Assembly: GCF_044465595.1 (NCBI RefSeq)
Contig: NZ_JBITLV010000001.1
Span: forward strand, 992,001 to 1,056,000
Source: Spongisporangium articulatum
Lineage (GTDB): Bacteria; Actinomycetota; Actinomycetes; Actinomycetales; Kineosporiaceae
Direction of reading: 5' to 3'
DNA length: 64,000 nt
Shown: piece by piece, positions 52,064 to 62,400 of the stretch
How positions within the stretch are numbered: the first letter of the stretch is position 1
Layout of the letters: each line of letters opens with the position of its first letter
Translations under genes and position numbers: made by a program
Notes under the pieces: model-generated
What the model was told of the DNA's origin: nothing
The model's database searches: none
What the model saw: the letters and a program-made list of their open reading frames with translations, nothing else

Positions 52064-53676
52064 GCGCGCTGCACGTCGGCCTGATCTTCCTGGTCACGCT
52101 GCTGGCCGCGCCGCGCTGGCTGCGGGTCGCGCAACGCGAGCACTACGAGGCCGGGCGGGTCACCGCCATCGCCGCCCGCTGGCTGCGCGTCGTCCCCGTG
52201 AACCAGCGCTTCGGCGCCGCCCTGCTCGGGGTCCTCGCGCTGGGCGTGCTGCTCGTCGCGGTCGGCGGCGTCGCCGTGGGCGGGGCGCTCGCGGTGCTGG
52301 CGGTGCTCGCCTCCGCGTTCTGGCCGTGGGGGCTGGCCTGGCGGGGCAAGGAGAAGAAGCTCGCCTTCACTCCGCGGGCCCGCCGGCTCGCGCTCGCCGG
52401 GTTGAGCCTCGTGCTGGTGCTGGACGCCGTCGCGCTGGGTCTCGCGCTCGCCTCGCCCGTGTGGGTGCAGGCCCTGGGGGTCCTGCTCGCCGGCCTCGTG
52501 GCGCTCGGCTCGCCGGTGGTGACGGACGCCGCCTGCGCGCTGGCCACGCCCGTCGAGAAGCGACTGTCGGCGCAGTGGGTCACGCTGGCGCAGAAGCGCT
52601 TTCAGGAGATCCACCCGACCGTGGTGGCGATCACCGGGTCGTACGGCAAGACCTCGACGAAGAACTACGCGGCCCACCTGATCGGCCCGTACAAGGCGAC
52701 CGTGCCCAGCCCGGCCAGCTTCAACAACCTGATGGGCCTGTCGAAGGCCGTGAACGACCGGCTCACCCCCGGCACCGACGTGTTCATCGCCGAGATGGGC
52801 ACCTACGGGCCGGGTGAGATCGCCGCCCTGTGCGAGCTGTTCCCGCCGGACGTCTCCGCGATCACCGCGATCGGCGACGTCCACCTGGAGCGGATGGGCA
52901 GCCGCGCGAACATCGTGAAGGCCAAGTCGGAGATCCTCGTCCCGGCGCGCACCGTCGTCCTCAACCTGGACTCGCCCGAGCTGCGCGCGGTCGCGGACTC
53001 GCAGGTCTCGGCCGGCAAGGAGGTCTGGCGGGTCGGCACGGGGCCGGAGGCGACCGACGTCCAGGTCCGGCCCGCCTCCGGGGTGGAGACCCCGGGCACC
53101 GTGACCGTCGTCGTCCGCGGCGAGGACCTCGGGTCCTGGCCCGTCGCCCCGACCGTTCACCCGACCAACCTGGCCGTCGCGATCGCCCTGGTCAGCTCGC
53201 TGGGGGTGCCCCCGGCGATCTGGCTGAAGCGGATCGGGTCGATCCCCGAGGTGCCGCACCGTCGCGAGGTCTCCACGTCACCCGCCGGCGTGACGGTCAT
53301 CGACGACACCTACAACGCCAACCCCGACGGCGCCCTCTCCGCGCTCGAGCTCGGGCTGCGGCTGGCCGACGAACAGCGCGGTCGGCTCTGGGTCGTCACG
53401 CCGGGGATGATCGAGCTCGGCGACCGCGAGTTCGAGGAGAACCAGCGCCTCGGGGAGCAGGTCCTGGCCCGCGGGGCGTCCTTGATGGTGGTCGGCTACA
53501 CGAATCGCGCCGCCTTCGAGGCGGCCGTGAAGCGCGTCGTGGCCGAGGCCGACGGCGGGCTCGGCCGGGCCGAGTTCCTCCCCGACCGGCCCAGCGCCGT
53601 GAAGAAGGTGCACGAGCAGGCCCGGCGCGGGGACGTCGTCCTGTTCGAGAACGACCTGCCCGACCACTACCCGTAA
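52060..53676 (+). CDS. Membrane-anchored MurF-like amide ligase
   Basis: 538 residues. The first 185 are hydrophobic helices (SALHVGLIFLVTLLAAP, FGAALLGVLALGVLLVAVGG and more). From residue 193 come Mur ligase motifs: P-loop ITGSYGKTSTKNY, FNNLMGLS, AEMGTYGPGEI, NLDSPE, HPTNLAVAIAL and DDTYNANPDGALSAL, the last matching MurF-type ligases. True MurF has a UDP-substrate-binding domain in place of the membrane part. So it probably joins a dipeptide or amino acid to a different, perhaps lipid-linked or cytosolic, acceptor. Followed after 44 bases by two Ddl-like genes that could supply a D,D-dipeptide. Confidence 0.84.
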   Translation: MSALHVGLIFLVTLLAAPRWLRVAQREHYEAGRVTAIAARWLRVVPVNQRFGAALLGVLALGVLLVAVGGVAVGGALAVLAVLASAFWPWGLAWRGKEKKLAFTPRARRLALAGLSLVLVLDAVALGLALASPVWVQALGVLLAGLVALGSPVVTDAACALATPVEKRLSAQWVTLAQKRFQEIHPTVVAITGSYGKTSTKNYAAHLIGPYKATVPSPASFNNLMGLSKAVNDRLTPGTDVFIAEMGTYGPGEIAALCELFPPDVSAITAIGDVHLERMGSRANIVKAKSEILVPARTVVLNLDSPELRAVADSQVSAGKEVWRVGTGPEATDVQVRPASGVETPGTVTVVVRGEDLGSWPVAPTVHPTNLAVAIALVSSLGVPPAIWLKRIGSIPEVPHRREVSTSPAGVTVIDDTYNANPDGALSALELGLRLADEQRGRLWVVTPGMIELGDREFEENQRLGEQVLARGASLMVVGYTNRAAFEAAVKRVVAEADGGLGRAEFLPDRPSAVKKVHEQARRGDVVLFENDLPDHYP

Positions 53677-53720
53677 GCCGCAGGTCGGCGACCTGTGCCG
53701 GGCGTGGCACGATATGGCGC

Positions 53721-54821
53721 ATGTCGACCACGGCCGTGATCTTCGGCGGGCCCTCGCCCGAGCACGACATCAGCATCCTCACCGGGCTGCAGTGCGAGCG
53801 CGTACTGACGGACGCCGGGCAGGACGTCGTGCCGATCTACTGGGGCCGCACGGGTGGCTGGCACCTGGTCCCGAACGGTGGCGAGGCAAAGGACTACGTC
53901 GACGGACCGCCGTCCGGTGCGAAGGACGTCGAACCGCGCCTGGGCGCGGCAGCCGGCTTCTACGCCGGGGGCGGCCTGCGCGGGGCCAAGAAGATCGCCG
54001 TCGACGCGGTGCTGAACTGCTGCCACGGCGGCCCCGGGGAACGCGGCCTGCTCAACGGGCTGCTCGACCTGATGGGTATCCCGGCCACCGGTGGCCCGGC
54101 CGGTGCGGCCGAGCTGGGCATGGACAAGCTGGCCTTCGGCACGCTGCTCGAGGCGCACGGCCTGCCCACGCTGCAGCGCCGCGCGATCACCCCCGACACG
54201 AAGGACCTGCCGTTCGGCGGCCCGTACATCGTGAAGCCCCGGTTCGGGGGTTCCAGCATCGGTATCGAGGTCGTCGAGGACCTCGGCACCGCCCGCGACC
54301 TGGTCCGGGCCGCTCCGGCGCTGCGGCTGGGCGCCGTGGTCGAACCGTTCGTCAAGGGCGCGGTCGACCTCAACCTCGGGTTCCGCACCTGGCCGCACTT
54401 CTCGTCCAGCCTGCTGGAGCGGCCGCTGCGGCCCGAGGACGGCGAGATCTACGACTACAAGGCCAAGTACCTCGGGGGCGCCGGGCTGGTCAGCGCGCCG
54501 CGGGAGATCCCGGCCAAGGTCGACCCGGCGATCGAGGCCGAGGCTCGCGAGCTGGCCGAGACGGTGGCGACGCTGACCGGCATCCAGGGCCTGTGCCGGG
54601 TCGACTTCCTGGTGATCGACGGCGTCCTGCACGTCAACGAGATCAACACGATCCCGGGGGCGATGGGCCTGTACCTGTGGCCGAACGAGGTCTCCTACGC
54701 CGAACTGCTCACCGGTGCGGTGGCCGAGGCCGTGGCGAACAAACCGGTCTTCGACGCCACGGGCGCCGACGGCACGGCGCTGCGGGTGGCGGGCGGCATC
54801 GCCGGGAAGCTGATGCGCTGA
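53721..54821 (+). CDS. D-Ala-D-Ala ligase-like ATP-grasp protein, copy 1
   Basis: 366 residues. Seen: N-terminal GGPSPEHDISILTG, ATP-grasp lysine strand PYIVKPRFGGSSIGIEVV, and the magnesium motif RVDFLVIDGVLHVNEINTIPGAMG with Asp, Glu and Asn all in place. It should form an amide between two amino acids, but length and inserts differ from housekeeping Ddl (for example GLRGAKKIAVDAVLNCCHGGPGE), so the dipeptide may differ. ATG at 53721. Its stop overlaps copy 2 by 1 base. Confidence 0.85.
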   Translation: MSTTAVIFGGPSPEHDISILTGLQCERVLTDAGQDVVPIYWGRTGGWHLVPNGGEAKDYVDGPPSGAKDVEPRLGAAAGFYAGGGLRGAKKIAVDAVLNCCHGGPGERGLLNGLLDLMGIPATGGPAGAAELGMDKLAFGTLLEAHGLPTLQRRAITPDTKDLPFGGPYIVKPRFGGSSIGIEVVEDLGTARDLVRAAPALRLGAVVEPFVKGAVDLNLGFRTWPHFSSSLLERPLRPEDGEIYDYKAKYLGGAGLVSAPREIPAKVDPAIEAEARELAETVATLTGIQGLCRVDFLVIDGVLHVNEINTIPGAMGLYLWPNEVSYAELLTGAVAEAVANKPVFDATGADGTALRVAGGIAGKLMR

Positions 54822-55780
54822 TGAGCGTGGACCGCAGTTCGGTACGGGTCGGAGTGGTCTCCGGCGGGCTGTCGCACGAGCGTGACATCAGCCTGCAGTC
54901 CGGCCGGAAGGTCCAGCACGCCCTGCGCTCGGCCGGTTTCGCGACCAGCCTGCACGACCTGGACGGCGGGTTCGTGGCCGCGCTGCGCCAGGGCCAGTTC
55001 GACGTCGTGTTCCCCATGCTGCACGGCGGGGTGGGTGAGGACGGCGGGCTGCAGGCGCTGCTGGAGCGGCTCGACGTGCCGTTCGTCGGCTCGGGTTCGG
55101 CGCCCGCACGCCGCGCGGCCGACAAGTACCTGGCCGGGCAGGCGCTGACCGCCGCCGGGCTGACGGTGCCCGACACGCAGCTGATGCCGGTGGCCCTGTT
55201 CAAGGAGCTGGGCGCGGCCGAGGTGCTCGACCTGCTCGGCTTCCGGATGACCTTCCCGCTGATCGTGAAGCCGAACAGTGGCGGTTCATCGCTGGGCGTG
55301 CGGGTGGTCAAGCACGAGGCCGAGCTGGCCCCGGCACTGATCGCCTGCTTCGCGTACTGCGACGTGGCGCTCGTGCAGCGCTGGGTCGACGGGCAGGAGG
55401 TCGCGGTCGGGGTGATCGACCGGGGCGCGGGCCCGACCCCGTACCCGCCCGTGCTGATCCACGGAACCCACGACGGTGTCTACGATTTCGAGGCGCACTA
55501 CTCGACCGGGATCATCTCGTTGTCGACCCCTGAGTCGGTCTCGGGCCTCTCCGCAGGCGCTCTGGGGGACGTGGCGCTGCGGGCGTTCAACGCGCTGGGC
55601 CTGCGCGACCTGGGTCGGGTCGACCTGGTCGTCGACGGTGAGGGTGTCCCGCACGTCCTCGAGGTCGCCGTCACCCCGGGGCTCACGGACACGTCGGTGT
55701 TCCCGTTCGGCGCGACCGCCGCGGGCGACCCGATCGCCGAGTGGGCGACCGCGCTCGTCACCCGCGCGCTCGACCGCTGA
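54821..55780 (+). CDS. D-Ala-D-Ala ligase-like ATP-grasp protein, copy 2, altered metal site
   Basis: 319 residues. Seen: GGLSHERDISLQSG, FPLIVKPNSGGSSLGVRVV, YDFEAHYSTGI and LGRVDLVVDGEGVPHVLEVAVTPGLTDTS. In active Ddl proteins the last motif is E-V-N-T-x-P-G; here the Asn that binds magnesium is Ala, and the preceding His in YDYE/K contexts differs. It may be a low-activity or regulatory partner of copy 1 or have another specificity. ATG in TGATG overlap at 54821. Confidence 0.83.
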   Translation: MSVDRSSVRVGVVSGGLSHERDISLQSGRKVQHALRSAGFATSLHDLDGGFVAALRQGQFDVVFPMLHGGVGEDGGLQALLERLDVPFVGSGSAPARRAADKYLAGQALTAAGLTVPDTQLMPVALFKELGAAEVLDLLGFRMTFPLIVKPNSGGSSLGVRVVKHEAELAPALIACFAYCDVALVQRWVDGQEVAVGVIDRGAGPTPYPPVLIHGTHDGVYDFEAHYSTGIISLSTPESVSGLSAGALGDVALRAFNALGLRDLGRVDLVVDGEGVPHVLEVAVTPGLTDTSVFPFGATAAGDPIAEWATALVTRALDR

Positions 55781-55809
55781 ACCGCCCCCGATCGTCGACG
55801 AGTGAATCT

Positions 55810-55828
55810 CGGATGTGAATAGCATCCG
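55810..55828. terminator. Short hairpin between convergent genes
   Basis: CGGATG-TGAATAG-CATCCG, a 6-base stem with a 7-base loop, in the 66-base gap between the second ATP-grasp gene and the BTAD regulator. Confidence 0.45.
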
Positions 55829-55846
55829 TAATCGCCTCGTAAACGG

Positions 55847-58075
55847 TCAGAGGGCGGCGGCGTCGCGTTCGCAGCGTTCGACCCACAGCGGGGCGCCGAG
55901 CCGTCGGGCGAACCGGGCGCCGGTCGCGAAATGGTCCGCGGCGAGCGCGTTGTCACCCAGGGCCCCGGCCAGCAGACCCAGTGCGTGGTCGACTGGCCGG
56001 GCGAGGTGCGTGTACACCGCACCCGTCCCGGCGTGGGCGGACAACAGGTCGTAGAGCCGCCGGGCCCGCGCCTCCTCGCCCAGCCGCGCCACGGTCCCGG
56101 CCAGTCCGGCGGCCTGTGCGACGGGGTTGACCATCGTGGGGCCGCTGCGGGTGTAGAGGTCGAGGTAGCCGTCGACCGCCTGCGCCGCCTGCTGGAGGTC
56201 AGTGCCGCCGGCCCCCTCGGTGAGGACGCGGGCGAGTTCGGCGCGGGCGGCCACCGCGTGGTGTTCCGGCAGGGCGGGGGAGTCGAACGGAGTTAGCGCG
56301 GGGGCCAGTTCCGACAGCCGCCCCTGGTGCTCGCGCACCGTCGCGAGCAGCACCAGCCGGATGCCCTCGACGAAGAACGTCGGCAGCCCCAGCGCGTGAC
56401 CCGACGCCGTGGCCTCCTCCGTCAACGCCTCGGCCGCGGCGAGGTCGCCGTGGAGCACCGCCACCGCGGCGCGGCTGTAGGCCAGCTGGTGCTGGACCCG
56501 GGCGGAACGCAGCCCGGAGGCGTGTTCGGCGGCCGTCTCGAGCAGGCCCTCGAGGCCGGCCCCGTCACCGGACTCCATCCGGGTCAGGAAGCGCCACAGC
56601 GCCACCCGGGTCAGCGCGCTCGGGTCGTCGAACCGCTCCGCCAGACCCTCCAGTTCGTCCTCCAGGCCGGCCTGCTCGAGCGGGAGTCCGGCGCCCGTGA
56701 GCGTGCGCCGCGCCGTGGTCAGCACCGACATGAGCAGGGCCGGGTCCTCGGCGGAGCGGGCCAACACCAGCGCGTTGCGGGCGGCGCGGCGGCCGCCGAA
56801 GCCGTCCGCCAACCAGGTACGACCCACCGCGATGTGTCCGAGAAGCCTGGTGCGTCGTTGCATCTCGCCGGGCCAGACGGCGTCGTAGGTCTCCTGGAAG
56901 AGGCCCACGAGGTCGTCGTCGAGATGGCTCTCGTCGCTGCCGGTCGCCTCCTCGGAGAACGCGAGCGCGGCATCCGCCATCCGGTCGGGGTCTCCGGTCT
57001 CCCGTGCCTCTTCCCAGACCCGGTGCAGCAGTTCGGTTCCCGCCGGGTCGCCGAGCACCCGCAGGGCCCCGCCGTAGAGGATCTGCAGGTCGCGCCGCCC
57101 GGCCGGGTCGGGGTCGCCCGCGGCCGCGAGCACGTCGAGGGCCCGGCGGGCCATCGCCGCGGTGTCCTCGTAGACGCGAGCCTCCCAGCTGGTCCGGGCC
57201 GCGGCCAGGCCGTACCGCAGCGCCCGCCGCCAGCCGCCGCCGGTCGCCGCCGGGGTGAGCGCGGCCGGCGCGCGCGGTGTCTCGTGCTCGTCGGAGAGCA
57301 GGGAGGTCATCAGCGCCCGGGTGGACTCCGAGGGTGCGGTGCCCAGCTCCTCGGCCAGCAGCGCCCGGCAGGCCTCGTACACCCGCAGCGCCTCGGCGCG
57401 GTTGCCCGACTCCAGCAGGGCCCGCATCTGCAGCCGGTAGCCGTCCTCCCGCAGCGGCGCCAGCCGGACCAGCAGCCGGCCCAACTCCTCGGCCCGGCGC
57501 ACGTCGTCCAGAGCGAGTGACGCCTCGCCGACCGCCAGGGCCAGCCGCGTCACCGCCTCGACGGTCGCGCGGCGGGTGCGCTCGACCCAGTCACCGTCCA
57601 GCCCCGCCAACGGCACGTCTCGGGTGGCCGCGCCCAGGTGGACACCCGACGCGGCGGCCGTCGTCGGGTCGCCGGCGCGTACCGCGTCCTCGGCGCGGGT
57701 GGCCGCAGCGGTGAGCTCCTCGACGTCCACCCCGACACCGGTGGGCAGCGACAGCCGGTAGCCCGTCCCCGCCGACTCGACGGCGGCGGGTCCCAGACCC
57801 GCGGCCGTGCAGGCGGCCCGCACCTCGGCGATCACGTTGCGCAGGGCCGCCTGCCACGACTTCGGCAGCCGGTCCTCCCAGATCACGTCGGCCAGACGGT
57901 CCCGGGGGACGATCCGCCCGGGTGGTGAGGCGAGCTTCGCGAGGCACAGCTGCGCCCGCCGTCCGGTGATCTCACCCCCCGGGTCGATCCGCGGGACGCC
58001 GAACAGTCGGACCGCGGCGGCCGGGACCCGGGCGGGAGTGGCTGTGATGTCCAACACGTCCATCACGTCCGACAT
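55847..58075 (-). CDS. BTAD/SARP-type regulator with TPR-like C-terminus
   Basis: 742 residues. Seen: OmpR-type winged helix (AVRLFGVPRIDPGGEITGRRAQLCLAKLA), BTAD domain (ending RVYEACRALLAEELGTAPSEST), then a long array of helical TPR-like repeats and no ATPase motif. The ATG at 58075 lies 5 bases after GGAGG; upstream in-frame ATG 58114 has no ribosome site. Convergent with the ATP-grasp operon, which it might control (inference). Confidence 0.84.
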   Translation of the reverse strand: MSDVMDVLDITATPARVPAAAVRLFGVPRIDPGGEITGRRAQLCLAKLASPPGRIVPRDRLADVIWEDRLPKSWQAALRNVIAEVRAACTAAGLGPAAVESAGTGYRLSLPTGVGVDVEELTAAATRAEDAVRAGDPTTAAASGVHLGAATRDVPLAGLDGDWVERTRRATVEAVTRLALAVGEASLALDDVRRAEELGRLLVRLAPLREDGYRLQMRALLESGNRAEALRVYEACRALLAEELGTAPSESTRALMTSLLSDEHETPRAPAALTPAATGGGWRRALRYGLAAARTSWEARVYEDTAAMARRALDVLAAAGDPDPAGRRDLQILYGGALRVLGDPAGTELLHRVWEEARETGDPDRMADAALAFSEEATGSDESHLDDDLVGLFQETYDAVWPGEMQRRTRLLGHIAVGRTWLADGFGGRRAARNALVLARSAEDPALLMSVLTTARRTLTGAGLPLEQAGLEDELEGLAERFDDPSALTRVALWRFLTRMESGDGAGLEGLLETAAEHASGLRSARVQHQLAYSRAAVAVLHGDLAAAEALTEEATASGHALGLPTFFVEGIRLVLLATVREHQGRLSELAPALTPFDSPALPEHHAVAARAELARVLTEGAGGTDLQQAAQAVDGYLDLYTRSGPTMVNPVAQAAGLAGTVARLGEEARARRLYDLLSAHAGTGAVYTHLARPVDHALGLLAGALGDNALAADHFATGARFARRLGAPLWVERCERDAAAL

Positions 58076-58307
58076 GGTCACCTCCGCTCTGCTGCACAGG
58101 TCGCACTGGATCATTTGCCGGATTTCGCCGGAATTCTCGGTTCAAGATCGTCCGCAATCGGCCTGCCGATTGTCGACGATCATCGGGAGGATGACACATC
58201 GCCACTGGTCAGAGAGCGGTTTCGTTGCGCTCGCGTTGCACGCCCGCGGTTACCGTCGCGGCCCGGCCGCCGTCGTCCGGACTCCCGAATAACCCTCGCG
58301 TGCACGG

Positions 58308-59402
58308 ATGGAGCGCCCCCTCATGTTCGGTCCTCACTTCAGGCGGCGGCGGATCGCCGCCGCCGCCGTCCTGGTCGCCACCGGGGCGGGCCTGCTGGGT
58401 GTCGCGCAGGCGGGTGGCGCCCAGGCCGCGGTCACGCTCGGCCAGTACACGGCGACCGTCAGCCCGGCCTCGATCCCCGTCGGCACGTCGAAGGTGCTCA
58501 CCGTGACCTTCACCGATGTGGCGGGCAGCCTCGCCACCCTCGGCTATGCGAGCGTCACGCTCCCGTCGTCCTTCACCGGGATCTCGGTGCCGAGCAAGGT
58601 GACCAGCAGCGCGGGGTACCCCTGGGCGGTCAGCGTCTCCGGGAAGACCGTGAAGCTGAAGACCAGCGGCCTGCTCGGCCTCGGCTCGCTGCTGCCCGGG
58701 AAGTCCGTGAGCGTGCCGGTCACCGTCACCGGCGGCACGGTCGGCACGTTCGCGCTGGCCACCGCGGTCGCGGTCTCGCCGACGGGCACCGACCTGATCC
58801 CGGTCTTCAAGCTGAAGGGCGCTGCGCCGTCCGTCCAGGTGCAGACGGTCACCCCCTCCGTGACCACGAGCTGCGCCGCGACCGCGGGAAGCTGCTCGAC
58901 GCCCGCCGGCGCGTTGGTCGGGCAGACGGCGGGCGGCCAGACCGACAGCTTCCAGATCACCGCCGACCCCGGCGCGACGCCCGCCGTCATCACGGCCTCG
59001 ATCCAGTACCCGGACGACGCGCACCGGCTCCTGTGCCAGAGCGACGACGTCGACCAGGTGCTGGTCTTCAACGTCACCGGCAACCGGGCCAAGACGATCG
59101 TCGACGACCGCGCGAACAACTTCGTCGGCGAGGGCGCCAACAACGACATCTGCTACGGCTCGGACAACCCGTTCTACGTCTACGGAGAGACCGGACCGGA
59201 GGAGGACCCGGGCTGGGGCCCGGTGATCGCCGACTTCAACCCGGCCAACGGCCAGTACGAGGGCTACCTCATCAACTGCAACGAGCTGTCCGACATCGGG
59301 GTCCCGAGCACCAACCCGTGCGTCGACAGCTACGAGTTCACCGACGACGGCACGGTCATCACCGTCAAGGCCCCGGCCGGCGACCCCAAGATGACGGGCT
59401 GA
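58308..59402 (+). CDS. Secreted protein of unknown function
   Basis: 364 residues. Seen: Arg-rich signal peptide (RRRRIAAAAVLVATGAGLLG) ending near AQAGGAQA-AV, then beta-rich domains with repeated Ser/Thr-Val strands (TVSPASIPVGTSKVLTVTF) and four to six cysteines in the second half (SCAATAGSCSTP, LLCQSDD, NDICYGSD, INCNE, NPCVDS), probably paired after export. No enzymatic motif recognised. ATG 58308 or 58323. Upstream 58076-58307 is a divergent control region in which nothing definite is seen. Confidence 0.75.
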   Translation: MERPLMFGPHFRRRRIAAAAVLVATGAGLLGVAQAGGAQAAVTLGQYTATVSPASIPVGTSKVLTVTFTDVAGSLATLGYASVTLPSSFTGISVPSKVTSSAGYPWAVSVSGKTVKLKTSGLLGLGSLLPGKSVSVPVTVTGGTVGTFALATAVAVSPTGTDLIPVFKLKGAAPSVQVQTVTPSVTTSCAATAGSCSTPAGALVGQTAGGQTDSFQITADPGATPAVITASIQYPDDAHRLLCQSDDVDQVLVFNVTGNRAKTIVDDRANNFVGEGANNDICYGSDNPFYVYGETGPEEDPGWGPVIADFNPANGQYEGYLINCNELSDIGVPSTNPCVDSYEFTDDGTVITVKAPAGDPKMTG

Positions 59403-59442
59403 TCCCTCCACCCCACCCCCGCCGACCGGCGATGATCATCAG

Positions 59443-62400
59443 ATGAGCGACCGCGGGCCCGTAGGGGCGCAGCTACCCCTGCGCCCCTACGTGCCGCGCC
59501 TGGTCATCGACTGGTTGTCCGGCCACCCGGAGCAGGAGTACCGGCGTCTCGACGCCACGCTCGTGTTCGCCGACATCTCCGGGTTCACCGCCCTCACCGA
59601 ACGGCTGTCGCGGCGGGGCAAGGTCGGGGCCGAGGAGATGGGCGACCTGCTCAACGCCACGTTCGAGCAGTTGCTCGGGGTGGCCTACGCGTACGGTTGC
59701 ATGCTGCTGAAGTGGGGCGGGGACGCCGTCCTGCTCTCGTTCACGGGGCCCGGCCATGCCGGCCGGGCGGCGCGGGCCGCCCAGGCCATGCAACGCACGA
59801 TCCGGACGGCGGGCCGCCTGGAGACCTCGGTGGGCACGGTCCGCCTGGGCATGAGCATCGGCGTGCACAGCGGCCCGGTCGACGCCTTCCTGGCCGCGAC
59901 CCCGCGCCGCGAGCTGCTGGTGCTCGGCCCGGCCGCCACCGCCGTCACCACCATGGAGAAGTACGCCGAGCGCGGTGAGGTGCTGCTGTCGCCCGGGGCG
60001 GTGGCCGCGCTGGTGGCCGAGGGGCACCCGGCGCCGGGGGCCGTCTCCGGGCCGGGTTTCCTGCTCGAGGCGACGCTGGACGTCGACCCGTCGCCGGCCG
60101 TGACCCCTGCCGACATCACGGGTCTCGACCTCACCGCCGCGCTCGACCCGTCCCTGTGCGACCACCTGCTGGGTGGCGTGGTGGCGCCCGAACACCGGCA
60201 CATCGCGGTCGGTTTCGTCGAGTTCTCGGGCGTGGACGCGGTGCTGGACGCCGGGGGGCCGGACGCGTTGCTGCCGCAGTTGCAGGCGCTGCTGACCCGG
60301 GCTCAGGACGTGGTGGCCGCCCAGCAGATCACATTGCTGTCCACGGACGTCAACGCCGACGGCGGGAAGATCATCCTGATCTCGGGCGCGCCCCGCGCGA
60401 CCGGCGACGACGAGACCCGGGTGCTGGCCGCCGTCCAACAGATCGTCGCCGGAAGTGCCGGCGGCGTAGGCGATCTCCGGCTGCGCGCCGGGGTGAACCA
60501 CGGCGCGGTCTTCGCCGGCGACTACGGCCCGGCCTACCGCCGGGTGTACTCCATCGCCGGTGACTGCGTGAACCTGGCGGCCCGGCTGATGGCCTCGGCC
60601 GAACCCGGCGAGGTCCGCGTGATGCCGTCGGTGCTGGAACGCTCGCGGACCCGTTACGCGACCACCGAGTTGCCGCCGTTCGCGGCCAAGGGCAAGGCCG
60701 AGCCGGTGCGTTCGCTGCGGTTGGGTCGACCGCTCGGCGAGGTCGAGTCCGCCGACGAGCGGGGTCCGCTGATCGGCCGCGACCGTGAGCTCGGGGTGCT
60801 GCACGATGCGCTGCGAACGGCGATCGCGGGCACCGGCCGGGTGATCGAGCTGGTCGGCGACCGGGGGATGGGCAAGTCCCGTTTGGTGGCCGAGTTCTGT
60901 TCCACGGCAGGGGTGCCCGTGTTGCGCGCCCGCGGCGAGACCTACGCCGGTGCGACCCCGTACACGCCCTGGCGGCGGCTCCTGCGGGCCCGGCTCGGGG
61001 TGGGCGACGACGAGGCGGCGATCGTGGAGCGGCTGCGGGCCCTGGCCGGTGAGGTGGAGCCCTGGCTGCCGCTGATCGGCATCGTGGCCGGTGTCGAACT
61101 GCCCGCCACACCCGAGGTCGACGCCCTGGACGCGAAGTTCCGCAAGGCTCGTCTCGAACAGGTGATGTGCCGGTTCCTGGAGCAGCTGGTGGGTGAACCG
61201 GCCCTGATCTGCCTCGAGGACGTGCACCTGATGGACGCCGCGTCGCACGACCTGCTGAAGGCCGTCGCGGCGACCGCCGCCGGGCAGCCCTGGCTGGTGA
61301 TGGGCACCCGGACCACCGAGGGTGTGGGCCGCCTGACCGAGGCCGGCGCCCGTGAGCTACGGCTCGAACCCCTCTCCGAGGCGGCCGCTCTCGAGTTCCT
61401 CACCTCCAGCACGACGACGGCGCCGATCGCCCCGCACCGGATGGCGGCGATCCTGCGCCGGGCGTCCGGGAACCCCCTGTACCTGCGCGAGATCGTGCTG
61501 GCCGTGCTGGCCGGCGGCGACCCGGACGACCTGCCCACGTCCGTCGAGGCGCTGGCCGCGGCCCACGTCGACCGGTTGGCCCCGACCGACCGTCAGGTAC
61601 TGCGGACCGCCGCCGTGCTGGGCAACGACGTCGAACTGGCGCTGCTGCACGAGCTGCTGGAACCGGCCGCCCCCGAGCAGGTCCCGGACCACTCGCTCGA
61701 CCTGAGCGCCCTGCACGAGTTCCTCCGCCCCGCGCGGCCCGGGTGGCTGGCGTTCGAACACCAGGTGCTGCGGGAGGTGGCCTACGAGGGCCTGCCCTAC
61801 TCGCGGCGCACGGCACTGCACGCCCGGGCCGCCGAGGCGATCACGGCCGCCTCGAGCGACGGCGGCCGTTCCAGCTCCGCCCTGCTGTCGATGCACTACC
61901 GGGCCGCCGGGGCGTTCCAGAAGGCCTGGCGCACTGCGATGGTCGCGGCCACCGAGGCCCGCGCCCAGTACGCCCTGGCCGACGCCGTCACCCTGTACCG
62001 GCGCGGCCTGGCCGCGGCGGAGCACCTCCCGAACCTGGCCGTCGGCTACCGGATCGACGCCTGGGAGGCGCTGGGCGACGTCCACTACGACCTCGGCGAC
62101 TTCGCCGAGGCCGACGCCGCCTACCGGAAGGCCTGGCGGCTGCTGGGTTCTCAACCGTTGCGGATGGCCGGGTTGCGGTTGCGCATCGCCAAGGTGCACG
62201 AGCGGGCCGGGGAGCTGCGCCGGGCTCTCGGCTGGCTGACCCGGGCCCGGGCCGACCTGGACGGCCTCGAGGGCCCCGAACCGGACCGGTTGCGCGCCCG
62301 CCTGGCCGCCCGGTACGCCTGGGTGCGCTCGATCCAGGGCAACACCGACCAGGCGCTGGAGTGGGCCCGGCGCGCCGAGGAGGAGGCTCTCGACTCGCGT

